Below are positions 17,326 to 26,435 of a DNA stretch of 64,000 nucleotides, piece after piece. The position numbers and the translations under genes were made by a program. The stretch spans positions 124,001-188,000 of the forward strand of contig NZ_JACHJG010000001.1 of assembly GCF_014203545.1 (NCBI RefSeq), read 5' to 3'. Within the stretch, counting starts at the first letter, position 1. Each line of letters begins with the position of its first letter. The notes under the pieces are model-generated. The model was not told the DNA's origin. It was given only the letters and a program-made list of their open reading frames with translations, and did not search any database. Origin of the DNA: Streptomyces netropsis. Its GTDB lineage: Bacteria; Actinomycetota; Actinomycetes; Streptomycetales; Streptomycetaceae.

Positions 17326-17658
17326 TCAGTCGACCGGATGGGCGGCGCCGGGGTGACGGGCGCCGCGGTGGGAACCGGTACCGGTCCGGCCCCGCCTGCC
17401 GCGGTGCGGAATCGACTGTTCCGCCGCTACCCGGGCGGCACTGCGCTCCGACTGGCGCAGTAGGGCGTGGCAGGCGCAGGTGACCGCCACCAGACCGGCC
17501 GCCGTGCCCGCGGCGCCGCCGAAGGACTGACCGCACATCAGCAGGACGACGGGGACCAGGGCGCAGCTGAAGGCCGCCCAGCGGACTACGTCGCTCACCG
17601 GATCGGGGGATTCCCCTTCGGTGGCGTCGGCGCGGGCGGACTCGCGGGTTCCGGGCAC
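17326..17658 (-). CDS. small membrane protein upstream of adpA
   Basis: About 110 aa with one long or two short hydrophobic helices (VVRWAAFSCALVPVVLLMCG and FGGAAGTAAGLVAVTCACHA), preceded by an acidic N-terminal stretch and followed by an Arg/Gly-rich basic tail that is probably cytoplasmic. The GTG start was chosen because GGGAG lies eight bases upstream; a TTG 39 bases earlier has no ribosome site. I recognise no family. Confidence 0.6.
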   Translation of the reverse strand: MPGTRESARADATEGESPDPVSDVVRWAAFSCALVPVVLLMCGQSFGGAAGTAAGLVAVTCACHALLRQSERSAARVAAEQSIPHRGRRGRTGTGSHRGARHPGAAHPVD

Positions 17659-17697
17659 GGAACGGCTCCCTGGTGGCGGCTGCTGGCGGTAGTACAA

Positions 17698-17997
17698 CGC
17701 CCGGCCGGGCCCCGGGTCACTGGGGAGAGGGCATCAGGACCATGGTCGGGGCATTGCGTTGCGCGCCGCCCTCGTGCATGCTCCGGGGAACGCCCCGGGG
17801 GGTGTGGATCCGGCGGGCCTGGCCGGGCGGCCTCTGGGCAGCCGACGAGTGGCGCCGTACCCTGGGGGGTAAGCACTTGAAAAGATGAATCCCGGACGGA
17901 TTTTTTCGTCCTTGATCATCTGGCCCGTCCCCCTCGACAACTCCAATCAGCCCCCGTCGATCCCCCTCCGCAAGAGGACTCCTTCGCCGAGACACCG
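17698..17997 (+). promoter_or_regulatory. gap upstream of the universal stress protein gene
   Basis: No gene is seen in these 300 bp. The stretch includes TACCCTGGGGGGTA (17858-17871), where TACCCT could be a -10 element, and a small hairpin GGACG-GATTTTTT-CGTCC near 17895 with a T-rich loop. This is the likely promoter and leader of the stress-protein gene; the exact start is not determinable by eye. Confidence 0.4.
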
Positions 17998-18519
17998 ATG
18001 GCCGGTCACGAATTCTCCGAACCCGCGGACCGCAAGCGGGTCGCCGATCAAGCGGCGCACCCCGAAGCGGCGGAAGAAACACGTCATGCCTGCGATCCGG
18101 CGTTCCAGCACGGTGTCGTGGTGGGCTTCGACGGATCCACGTCGAGCGAGCGAGCGCTTGCATATGCAATCGGGATGGCCCGGCGCTCGGGCTCCGGGCT
18201 GATCATCGTCCATGTGGCCAACCGGCTGCCGACGACCGTATGGGCGGGCTGTGAGCCGCCGGTCTTCGTGGACGTCCCCGATCACCGGACGGAAGTGCTC
18301 GGCCTCGAACTGGCCTGTGCGGACTATCTGTCCGAGGTGCCGTGGATCCTCGTCGAGCGCGGTGGGGACATTTGCCACGAATTGGAGGAAGTCGGCCGGG
18401 AGTACGCGGCGGACGCGATCGTGGTCGGCTCCACCCACGGCCTGGTCGGCCGGATCTTCGGCTCCGTCGCGGGGCGGCTGGCGCGGCGCGCTCAGCGGCC
18501 GGTCGTCGTCATCCCGTAA
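17998..18519 (+). CDS. universal stress protein (UspA family)
   Basis: Cytoplasmic USP-fold protein of 173 aa. The domain begins at VVVGFDGSTSSERALAYAIG (residue 40) and ends with the ATP-binding loop VGSTHGLVGRIFGSVAGRLA and the final strand PVVVIP, which matches the ATP-binding pattern G-2x-G-9x-G-S. The first 38 residues are an unstructured charged extension. No clear ribosome site lies directly before the ATG. It is convergent with glmS, with a hairpin terminator in between. Confidence 0.88.
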   Translation: MAGHEFSEPADRKRVADQAAHPEAAEETRHACDPAFQHGVVVGFDGSTSSERALAYAIGMARRSGSGLIIVHVANRLPTTVWAGCEPPVFVDVPDHRTEVLGLELACADYLSEVPWILVERGGDICHELEEVGREYAADAIVVGSTHGLVGRIFGSVAGRLARRAQRPVVVIP

Positions 18520-18925
18520 TCGCCCCGTCGGCGCCGGGCGCTCGGCCATCCGTCAACTCGACCGTTCCGTACGGGAGACGGCGTCCCGGTGCGCCCGGAA
18601 CGGCGCCGGTTCCGCCTTGACGGGCCGGATGAATCTACTCGCGCGTAGAGGTGGATAGTGCTCCGGTGACGGGTACAACCCGCTACATGTGACGTGCTGC
18701 CGGACGGGAGGTGACGGTTCCCGGGACCGGCGGCATCACCGTCGGCGTGAGGGCGACGCCGACGCAGGGGAGGCGGTCCTCCCCGCGCGCGTGGTGGCAC
18801 GTGCGGGGAAGACCGTCCCTTTTTGCGGCGGGGCCGCCGCCGCTCTCGCGGCAGCGGCCGACCGCCGCCGGGTCGCTCAGTGATCGGTCGCGGGGACAGG
18901 CCGCTTCCGTCGAGCTCCCCGGGTC
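18520..18925. other. 406-bp convergent gap between the stress protein gene and glmS
   Basis: No coding sequence is supported here. Apart from the terminator at its centre, the stretch is ordinary GC-rich DNA with no repeat shared with the rest of the window. Confidence 0.6.
18772..18824 (+). terminator. imperfect long hairpin followed by TTTTT
   Basis: Left arm GGCGGTCCTCCCCGCGCGCG and right arm CACGTGCGGGGAAGACCGTC pair over about 18 positions with small bulges around a GTGG loop. A run of five T follows on the plus strand, so it should terminate the stress-protein transcript. Confidence 0.7.
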
Positions 18926-20746
18926 CTACTCAACCGTGACGGACTTCGCCAGGTTGCGCGGCTTGTCGATGTCGCGGCCCATGGCCTTCGCCGTGTAGTA
19001 CGCGAGGAGCTGGAGCGGGATGCCCATGAGGATCGGGTCCAGCTCGTCCTCGTTCTTCGGCACCACGATCGTGTGGTCGGCCTTCTCCTGCACCTGGTGC
19101 GCGACGGCGAGGATGCGGCCGGAGCGGGCCTTGATCTCCTCGAGCGCGGCGCGGTTCTTCTCCAGCAGGTCGTCGTTCGGGACGATCGCGACCGTCGGCA
19201 TGGCGGGCTCGATCAGGGCCAGCGGGCCGTGCTTGAGCTCGGACGCCGGGTAGGCCTCGGCGTGGATGTACGAGACCTCCTTGAGCTTCAGCGAGGCCTC
19301 GCGGGCGACCGGGTAGCCCCGGACGCGGCCGATGAACATCATCGACTTGGCGTCGGCGTACTCACCGGCCAGCTTCTCGATCTCGCCCTCGTTCGCCAGG
19401 ATCTCGGCGATCTGCTCGGGCAGCTTGCGCAGGCCCGCGATGATCCGCTTGCCGTCGGCGACGGACAGGTCACGGGTGCGGCCCAGGTGCAGGGCGAGCA
19501 GACCGAAGGAGACCACCATGTTGGTGAAGCACTTGGTGGAGACGACGCAGACCTCGGGGCCGGCGTGCACGTAGATGCCGCCGTCGGTCTCGCGGGCGAT
19601 CGCCGAGCCCACCACGTTGACCAGGCCGAGGACGCGGGCGCCCTTGCGCTTGAGCTCCTGGACGGCGGCGAGGACGTCGTAGGTCTCACCGGACTGGGAG
19701 ACCGCGATGTAGAGGGTGTCGGGGTCCACGACCGGGTTGCGGTAGCGGAACTCGGAGGCCGGCTCGGCGTCGGCGGGGATCCGCGCCAGCTCCTCGATCA
19801 TCTGGGCGCCGATCTGGCCGGCGTGGTACGAGGTGCCGCAGCCGAGGATCTTCACCCGGCGCACGGCGCGCGCGTCACGGGCGTCGAGGTTCAGGCCGCC
19901 CAGGTGCACGGTGGAGAAGCGGTCGTCGATCCGGCCGCGCAGCGCGCGGTCGACCGCGTCCGCCTGCTCGTGGATCTCCTTGTGCATGTACGTGTCGTGG
20001 CCGCCCATGTCGTACGACTCGGCCTCCCACTCCACGGTGGTCGGCTGTGCCGAGGTGGAGGAGCCCTCGGTGGTGTACGTGCGGTAGTCGTCGGCCCGGA
20101 GCGTGGCCATCTCGCCGTCGTCGAGGGTGACGACCTGACGGGTGTGGCTGACCAGCGCGGCGACGTCGGAGGAGACGAACATCTCCTTCTCGCCTATGCC
20201 CAGCACCACGGGGGAGCCGTTGCGGGCGACGACGATGCGGTCCGGGAAGTCGGCGTGCAGGACGGCGATGCCGTACGTGCCCTCGATGTACTTGACCGCC
20301 TCGCGGACCTTCTCCTCCAGCGTTCCGGCCTCGGAGCGGGCGATGAGGTGGGCGAGGACCTCGGTGTCGGTGTCGGAGACGAAGACGAAGCCCTCGGCCG
20401 TCAGCTTGGCGCGCAGGTCGGAGGCGTTGTCGATGATGCCGTTGTGGACGACGGCGACCTTCTCCTCGGCGTCCAGGTGCGGGTGGGCGTTGACGTCGTT
20501 GGGCGCGCCGTGGGTGGCCCAGCGGGTGTGGGCGATGCCGGTGGTGCCGTTGAAGCGCTTGGGCAGGCGCGCCTCCAGCTCACGGACGCGGCCCTTGGCC
20601 TTGGCGGACTTCAGGCCGCCCGTCTTGCCGCTCGCGTGCAGGGCGATACCGGCGGAGTCGTAGCCGCGGTACTCCAGGCGCTGGAGGCCCTCCAGCAGCA
20701 GCGGCGCGACGTCGCGCTTACCGATATAACCGACGATTCCACACAT
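18926..20746 (-). CDS. glmS: glutamine-fructose-6-phosphate aminotransferase (isomerizing)
   Basis: Makes glucosamine-6-phosphate from fructose-6-phosphate and glutamine, the entry to cell-wall amino sugars; 606 aa, full length. The mature N-terminal nucleophile is Cys2 in MCGIVGYIGKRD. The glutaminase domain runs to about residue 225 (HTRWATHGAPNDVNAHPH; VVHNGIIDN). Two SIS isomerase domains follow (LGCGTSYHAGQIGAQ; AVSQSGETYD; the second near KSMMFIGRVRGYPVAREAS) and the C-terminus KPRNLAKSVTVE is conserved. GGAGGG precedes the ATG. It lies 60 bp downstream of an 86-aa gene on the same strand. Confidence 0.97.
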   Translation of the reverse strand: MCGIVGYIGKRDVAPLLLEGLQRLEYRGYDSAGIALHASGKTGGLKSAKAKGRVRELEARLPKRFNGTTGIAHTRWATHGAPNDVNAHPHLDAEEKVAVVHNGIIDNASDLRAKLTAEGFVFVSDTDTEVLAHLIARSEAGTLEEKVREAVKYIEGTYGIAVLHADFPDRIVVARNGSPVVLGIGEKEMFVSSDVAALVSHTRQVVTLDDGEMATLRADDYRTYTTEGSSTSAQPTTVEWEAESYDMGGHDTYMHKEIHEQADAVDRALRGRIDDRFSTVHLGGLNLDARDARAVRRVKILGCGTSYHAGQIGAQMIEELARIPADAEPASEFRYRNPVVDPDTLYIAVSQSGETYDVLAAVQELKRKGARVLGLVNVVGSAIARETDGGIYVHAGPEVCVVSTKCFTNMVVSFGLLALHLGRTRDLSVADGKRIIAGLRKLPEQIAEILANEGEIEKLAGEYADAKSMMFIGRVRGYPVAREASLKLKEVSYIHAEAYPASELKHGPLALIEPAMPTVAIVPNDDLLEKNRAALEEIKARSGRILAVAHQVQEKADHTIVVPKNEDELDPILMGIPLQLLAYYTAKAMGRDIDKPRNLAKSVTVE

Positions 20747-20806
20747 GGTGTTGACCCTCCCAGGCAAACGATCAGTGATGCTCGGCGGCGGCAGGAGCCG
20801 CCGGTC

Positions 20807-21067
20807 TCAGCCGTAGACGATGCGGCGCAGCTGCCGCAGCGAGAGCTCGGGTGGCGCCACCGCGCGGTGCGGCAGCTCTGCCGCGATCCGCTCGAAGATC
20901 TCCGCGTTGTTCAGTCCGCCGGACTGGAGCTCGCGGTGTCGGCGACGCACGAACGTCTCGGTCGTCTCGTCGAAGTACGCCAGGACGTCCAGGACCACCC
21001 GGGCGGCCTCGCCGCGCTGAAGCGGCGTGCTGCGCACCAGGTGGTCCACCAGGTCGTCATGGGTCAT
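20807..21067 (-). CDS. small conserved hypothetical protein upstream of glmS, 86 aa
   Basis: Soluble helical protein: MTHDDLVDHLVRSTPLQRGE, then AARVVLDVLAYFDETTETFV, ending in a conserved-looking LRQLRRIVYG. I do not recognise the family. It is on the same strand as glmS with a 60-bp gap, so probably co-transcribed. No ribosome site is obvious before the ATG. A perfect 22-bp palindrome lies 54 bp upstream of its start. Confidence 0.7.
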   Translation of the reverse strand: MTHDDLVDHLVRSTPLQRGEAARVVLDVLAYFDETTETFVRRRHRELQSGGLNNAEIFERIAAELPHRAVAPPELSLRQLRRIVYG

Positions 21068-21120
21068 ACGGCGTTCGAGCACCCGTTGATACTGAGGGGT
21101 ACCGAGGGCTTTCGCAAGAA

Positions 21121-21142
21121 TCCTGCCCGATATCGGGCAGGA
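21121..21142. promoter_or_regulatory. perfect 22-bp palindrome upstream of the glmS operon
   Basis: The core is CTGCCCGATATCGGGCAG, extended by two complementary bases on each side, with no loop or mismatch. It lies between the stop of the DUF4429 gene (21183) and the start of the 86-aa gene (21067), so it is placed either as an operator for the glmS transcript or as a terminator stem; the absence of a loop favours a protein-binding site. Confidence 0.6.
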
Positions 21143-21182
21143 GTGAAGATCGAAAGGGTCGGGAGAGCCCAGAAATGTCGGC

Positions 21183-22115
<933 letters not shown>

Positions 22116-22147
22116 GGGTGGGATTCTCGCAGGTGCGCGGGGGCGCC

Positions 22148-23308
22148 CTACAGGCCCAACTCCCGGGCGATCAGCATCCGCTGCACCTCGCTCGTGCCCT
22201 CGCCGATCTCCAGGATCTTGGAGTCCCGCCACATGCGCGCCACCGGGTACTCGTTCATGAAGCCGTAGCCGCCGTGGATCTGCGTGGCCTCGCGGGCGTT
22301 GGTGACGGCGATCTCGGAGGAGTAGAGCTTGGCCAGCGCCGCCTCCTTCTTGAACGGCTCGCCGTGCAGCAGCCGCGACGCGGCGTCGCGCCACGCGATC
22401 CGGGCCGTGTGCGCCCGCATCTCCATGTCGGCGATCTTGAACTGGATCGCCTGGTTGGCGCCGATCGGCCTGCCGAACGCCTCCCGGGCCTTGGCGTACG
22501 ACACCGACTCGTCGACACAGCCCTGGGCGAGGCCCGTCGCCAGTGCCGAGATCGCGATCCGGCCCTCGTCGAGGATGCGCAGGAACTGGGCGTACCCGCG
22601 GCCTTCCTCGCCCAGCAGGTTCGCCGCCGGGACCCGGACGTCGGAGAAGGACAGCTCGCGGGTGTCCGAGGCGTTCCAGCCGACCTTGGAATAGGGGGCC
22701 GCGACGGTGAAGCCGGGCGTGCCGGAGGGCACGATGATCGACGAGATGCGCGGCTTGCCGTTCTCGTCGCGGCCGGTGACGGCGGTGACCGTGACCAGGC
22801 CCGTGATGTCCGTGCCGGAGTTGGTGATGAAGCACTTGGTGCCGTTGATCACCCACTCGTCCGTGGCCTCGTCCAGCCGGGCGGTGGTGCGCGTCCCGCC
22901 CGCGTCCGAGCCGCACTCGGGCTCGGTCAGACCGAACGCGCCCAGCATCTCGCCGGAACACATCTTGGGCAGCCACTCGCGCCGCTGCTCCTCGGTGCCG
23001 AAGCGGAAGACGGGCATCGCGCCCAGCGAGACGCCGGCCTCCAGGGTGATCGCCACGGAGGAGTCGACGCGGGCCAGCTCCTCCAGGGCGAGGCCGAGCG
23101 CCAGGTAGTCGCCGCCCATCCCGCCGTACTCCTCGGGGAAGGGCAGCCCGAACAGGCCCATGCGGCCCATCTCCCGCACGATCTCGTACGGGAACTCATG
23201 GCGCTCGTAGAAGTCGCCGATCTTCGGCGCGACCACGTCGTGTGCGAACTCCTGCACGGTGCGGCGGAGTTCCTCGTGCTCGGAGGAGAGGCGGTGGTCC
23301 AGCGACAT
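22148..23308 (-). CDS. acdH: acyl-CoA dehydrogenase (AcdH-type, branched/short chain)
   Basis: FAD-dependent dehydrogenase of 386 aa that oxidises short or branched acyl-CoA esters. Signatures are FGLTEPECGSDAGGTRTTAR and AREATQIHGGYGFMNEYPVA. The catalytic base is most likely Glu370 in EIGEGTSEVQ, the position used by short- and medium-chain enzymes; isovaleryl-CoA dehydrogenases have Ala or Gly there. This suits AcdH, which in S. coelicolor is reported to serve branched-chain acyl-CoA oxidation in valine catabolism. The start lies 3 nt after the HMG-CoA lyase stop, so it is the last enzyme gene of the carboxylase operon. Confidence 0.93.
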   Translation of the reverse strand: MSLDHRLSSEHEELRRTVQEFAHDVVAPKIGDFYERHEFPYEIVREMGRMGLFGLPFPEEYGGMGGDYLALGLALEELARVDSSVAITLEAGVSLGAMPVFRFGTEEQRREWLPKMCSGEMLGAFGLTEPECGSDAGGTRTTARLDEATDEWVINGTKCFITNSGTDITGLVTVTAVTGRDENGKPRISSIIVPSGTPGFTVAAPYSKVGWNASDTRELSFSDVRVPAANLLGEEGRGYAQFLRILDEGRIAISALATGLAQGCVDESVSYAKAREAFGRPIGANQAIQFKIADMEMRAHTARIAWRDAASRLLHGEPFKKEAALAKLYSSEIAVTNAREATQIHGGYGFMNEYPVARMWRDSKILEIGEGTSEVQRMLIARELGL

Positions 23309-23311
23309 GTC

Positions 23312-24250
23312 TCAAAGCTCCTGGGGGGAAAGGGCGCGGACAGTGCGGGACGGGCTGGGCCGCCCCAGGTGGCCGGCCATCCACACGCTGGTGGCGGTGA
23401 GCCGGCCGAGGTCGACCCCGGTCTCGATGCCGAGGCCGTCGAGCATCCACACGAGATCCTCGGTGGCGAGGTTTCCGGTGGCGCTCTTCGCGTAGGGGCA
23501 GCCGCCGAGGCCGCCGGCGGAGGCGTCGACGACGCGCACGCCGTGGCGCAGGGCGGCCAGGGTGTTGGACAGGGCCTGGCCGTAGGTGTCGTGGAAGTGC
23601 ACGGCCAGCCGCTCGACCGGCACGCCCGCCGCGCCCAGCGCGGTCAGGACCGCGCCGACGTGGCCGGGGGTGGCGACGCCGATCGTGTCGCCGAGGCTCA
23701 GCTCGTCGCAGCCGAGGTCCAGCAGCCGGCGGGCGACCCGCGCGACCTGCCCGACCGGCACGGCCCCCTCCCAGGGGTCGCCGAAGCACATCGAGAGGTA
23801 GCCGCGCACGGTGACGCCGGCCTCCCGCGCCGTGGCCACGACCGGCGCGAACATCTCCAGCGACTCGTCGACCGTGCGGTTGAGGTTGGCCTTGGCGAAG
23901 GACTCCGTGACGCTGCCGAACACGGCGATCTCCCGCACGCCGAGGGCGAGGGCGCGCTCCAGGCCGCGCTCGTTCGGCACCAGGACGGGAAGGCGGGCCG
24001 CGACGCCGTCGAGCATCGGCATCAGCCGCTCGGCGTCGGCGAGCTGGGGCACCCACTTGGGGTGCACGAAGCTCGTCGCCTCGATGGTGGCGAGCCCGGC
24101 GTCGGCGAGCCGGCGGATGAACTCCGCCTTCACCTCGACGGGGACGACCGCCTTCTCGTTCTGCAGCCCGTCGCGGGGGCCGACCTCGTGGATACGGACG
24201 CGGTCCGGGAGGCCGGGCTCCGGCACGACCATCGGAAGTCCGTCGATCAT
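23312..24250 (-). CDS. hydroxymethylglutaryl-CoA lyase
   Basis: Splits HMG-CoA into acetyl-CoA and acetoacetate, the last step of leucine degradation; 312 aa TIM-barrel protein of the DRE-TIM metallolyase family. The metal/catalytic motif is HEVGPRDGLQNEK near residue 21, the metal histidines are in LAVHFHDTYGQAL, and the signature GLGGCPYAKSATGN carries the active-site cysteine. The ATG overlaps the stop of the carboxylase alpha gene (ATGA). The neighbours supply the preceding carboxylation step. Confidence 0.93.
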   Translation of the reverse strand: MIDGLPMVVPEPGLPDRVRIHEVGPRDGLQNEKAVVPVEVKAEFIRRLADAGLATIEATSFVHPKWVPQLADAERLMPMLDGVAARLPVLVPNERGLERALALGVREIAVFGSVTESFAKANLNRTVDESLEMFAPVVATAREAGVTVRGYLSMCFGDPWEGAVPVGQVARVARRLLDLGCDELSLGDTIGVATPGHVGAVLTALGAAGVPVERLAVHFHDTYGQALSNTLAALRHGVRVVDASAGGLGGCPYAKSATGNLATEDLVWMLDGLGIETGVDLGRLTATSVWMAGHLGRPSPSRTVRALSPQEL

Positions 24251-26409
24251 GACTCCTCCTGAGGGGCGTCGGCGGGGGTGACGACGGCCAGGACCTGGTC
24301 CATGGCGACGGTGGCGCCCGCCGTCACGTCCAGTTCGGTGACGGTCCCGTCGTGCGGCGCGGAGATGACGTGCTCCATCTTCATCGCCTCCACGACGAGC
24401 AGGCTCTGCCCGGCGGTCACGACGTCGCCGACGGCGGCCTTCACGACGGTGACCGTGCCGGGCATCGGGGCGGTCAGCGCCCCGGCGTGCGCGGCCCCGG
24501 CGCCGCCGCGGGCGCCTGCGGGGTCGTGGTCCTGGACGTGCCAGGCGTCGCCGTCACGGCCGAGCCAGGTGCCCTCCGGGCCGGTGGCGTGGGTGAAGGT
24601 GTGGGTGAGGCCGTTCAGTTCGAGGGTGAGGGTGGTGGGGGTGAGGGTCACTATGCGGGTGGGGTGCGCGGGGTTCTGTTCCCCCACCGCTTCCCTTCCC
24701 GGAACCGAGGGCAAGCCTCCGGGCCCCCGGGGCGGCAGCGGCTCCGCGCCGGCGGGGAGGGGGCCGGTGCCGGCGAGCTGAGTCGCCGGGGCACCGCCCG
24801 CCGCGCCCGGCAGACGGGCCTCTGCCTTCGCCGCGCCGCCGCGCACCTCCACTGCCACCGGGTCCTGACCCGGAATGCGCAAGTGATGGACCGTCCACGC
24901 GGGCTCCCCGCCCAGGCGCCAGCCCGTCGGGAGCGAGAACGGGTCCACCCAGCCACCTGCGGGGAGTGCGCTCGGCTCCAGCGCCGCCTGCCGCAGCAGC
25001 GCCGCCGCCGCGTACACCTCGTCCGGGACGGACGTCCGCACCAGCGACGCCGCGTCCCGGTCGACCAGCCCCGTGTCCAGCGCGCCCGACACCACCGACG
25101 GGTGCGCCAGCAGCCGGCGCAGGAAACCGGCGTTGGTGTCCACGCCCAGGACGGTCGTCTCCGCGAGGGCGGCCCGCAGCCGGCGCAGTGCCGTCGGGCG
25201 GTCCGGGCCGTACGCGATGACCTTGGCGAGCATCGGGTCGTAGGAGGTGCCGACCTCCGTGCCCTCGGCGAGGCCGGAGTCCACCCGCACGCCCTCGCCC
25301 ACGGGTTCGCCCAGGGCGAGCACCCTGCCCGCCGAGGGGAGGAAGTCCACCCGGCCGTCCGCCGTCGGCCGCGCGGTCTCCGCGCAGATGCGGGCCTCGA
25401 CCGCGTGGCCGGTCAGGGTCACGTCGCCCTGGGCCGGGCCCAGCCGCTCGCCGGCGGCGACCCGCACCTGCCATTCGACGAGGTCCAGTCCCGTGATCAG
25501 CTCGGTGACGGGGTGCTCGACCTGGAGGCGGGTGTTCATCTCCATGAAGTAGTACGAGGCGGGGTCGTCGCCCGGCACGATGAACTCCACCGTGCCCGCG
25601 CCCGTGTACCCGCAGGAGCGCGCCGCCTGCACGGCGGCCTCGCCCATCGCCGCGCGGGTGGCCTCGTCGAGGAAGGGGGACGGCGCCTCCTCGATGATCT
25701 TCTGGTGGCGGCGCTGGAGGGAGCACTCGCGCTCGCCGAGGTGGATGACGTTGCCGTGGCCGTCCGCGAGGACCTGGATCTCGATGTGCCGGGGGCGGTC
25801 GACCCACCGCTCAACGAGCAGGGTGTCGTCACCGAAGGAGCCCCGCGCCTCGCGCCTGGCCGCGGCGATCTCCTCGCCCAGCAGCGATGCGTCGCGGACG
25901 AGGCGCATGCCCTTGCCGCCGCCGCCCGCCGAGGGCTTGAGCAGCACGGGCATGCCGATCTCCCGGGCCGAGGCCGCCAGCTCCGCGTCGGTCAGACCGC
26001 TGCCGGAGGAGCCCGGCACGACCGGCACGCCCGCCGCCCGCACGGTCTCCTTGGCGCGGATCTTGTCGCCCATCAGCTGGATCGCCTCGGCGGGCGGGCC
26101 GATGAAGGCCAGCCCGGCGTCCGTGCAGGCGCGGGCGAACGCGGCGTTCTCCGCGAGGAAGCCGTAGCCGGGGTGGACGGCCTGCGCGCCGCTGCGCTCC
26201 GCGGCCGCCAGCAGGCGCGGGACGGACAGATAGCTCTCCGCGGCCGCCGCGGGGCCGATCCGCACGGCCGTGTCCGCCTCGCGCACATGGCGGGCGTCCG
26301 CGTCGGCGTCGCTGAACACGGCGACCGAACGGATGCCGAGCGCGCGGAGCGTACGGATGACGCGGACCGCGATCTCGCCTCGGTTGGCGACCAGGACGGT
26401 GTCGAACAT
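24247..26409 (-). CDS. biotin-dependent acyl-CoA carboxylase alpha subunit
   Basis: Carries biotin carboxylase and biotin carrier functions, 720 aa. The N-terminal domain starts FDTVLVANRGEIAVRVIRTL. The ATP-grasp domain includes KPSAGGGGKGMRLVRD and EEAPSPFLDEATR, and MEMNTRLQVEHPVTE is the catalytic region. The carrier domain at the C-terminus has the biotinyl lysine, Lys677, in VVEAMKMEHVISAP. The central part is variable and partly low-complexity. With the MccB-like beta subunit and HMG-CoA lyase, 3-methylcrotonyl-CoA is the likely substrate; acetyl/propionyl-CoA cannot be excluded. GGAG lies five bases before the ATG. Confidence 0.93.
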   Translation of the reverse strand: MFDTVLVANRGEIAVRVIRTLRALGIRSVAVFSDADADARHVREADTAVRIGPAAAAESYLSVPRLLAAAERSGAQAVHPGYGFLAENAAFARACTDAGLAFIGPPAEAIQLMGDKIRAKETVRAAGVPVVPGSSGSGLTDAELAASAREIGMPVLLKPSAGGGGKGMRLVRDASLLGEEIAAARREARGSFGDDTLLVERWVDRPRHIEIQVLADGHGNVIHLGERECSLQRRHQKIIEEAPSPFLDEATRAAMGEAAVQAARSCGYTGAGTVEFIVPGDDPASYYFMEMNTRLQVEHPVTELITGLDLVEWQVRVAAGERLGPAQGDVTLTGHAVEARICAETARPTADGRVDFLPSAGRVLALGEPVGEGVRVDSGLAEGTEVGTSYDPMLAKVIAYGPDRPTALRRLRAALAETTVLGVDTNAGFLRRLLAHPSVVSGALDTGLVDRDAASLVRTSVPDEVYAAAALLRQAALEPSALPAGGWVDPFSLPTGWRLGGEPAWTVHHLRIPGQDPVAVEVRGGAAKAEARLPGAAGGAPATQLAGTGPLPAGAEPLPPRGPGGLPSVPGREAVGEQNPAHPTRIVTLTPTTLTLELNGLTHTFTHATGPEGTWLGRDGDAWHVQDHDPAGARGGAGAAHAGALTAPMPGTVTVVKAAVGDVVTAGQSLLVVEAMKMEHVISAPHDGTVTELDVTAGATVAMDQVLAVVTPADAPQEES

Positions 26410-26435
26410 GGAGTCTCCGCTTGTCATGAGGGCGC

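Noticed and set aside
17858..17871. TACCCTGGGGGGTA as a second CsoR box
   Set aside because: The spacing is N4 instead of N5, the downstream gene is a universal stress protein, and TACCCT alone is explained as a possible -10 element.
20747..20806. glmS ribozyme upstream of glmS
   Set aside because: Only 60 bp separate glmS from the preceding gene, too little for the ribozyme fold, and no matching core sequence is present.
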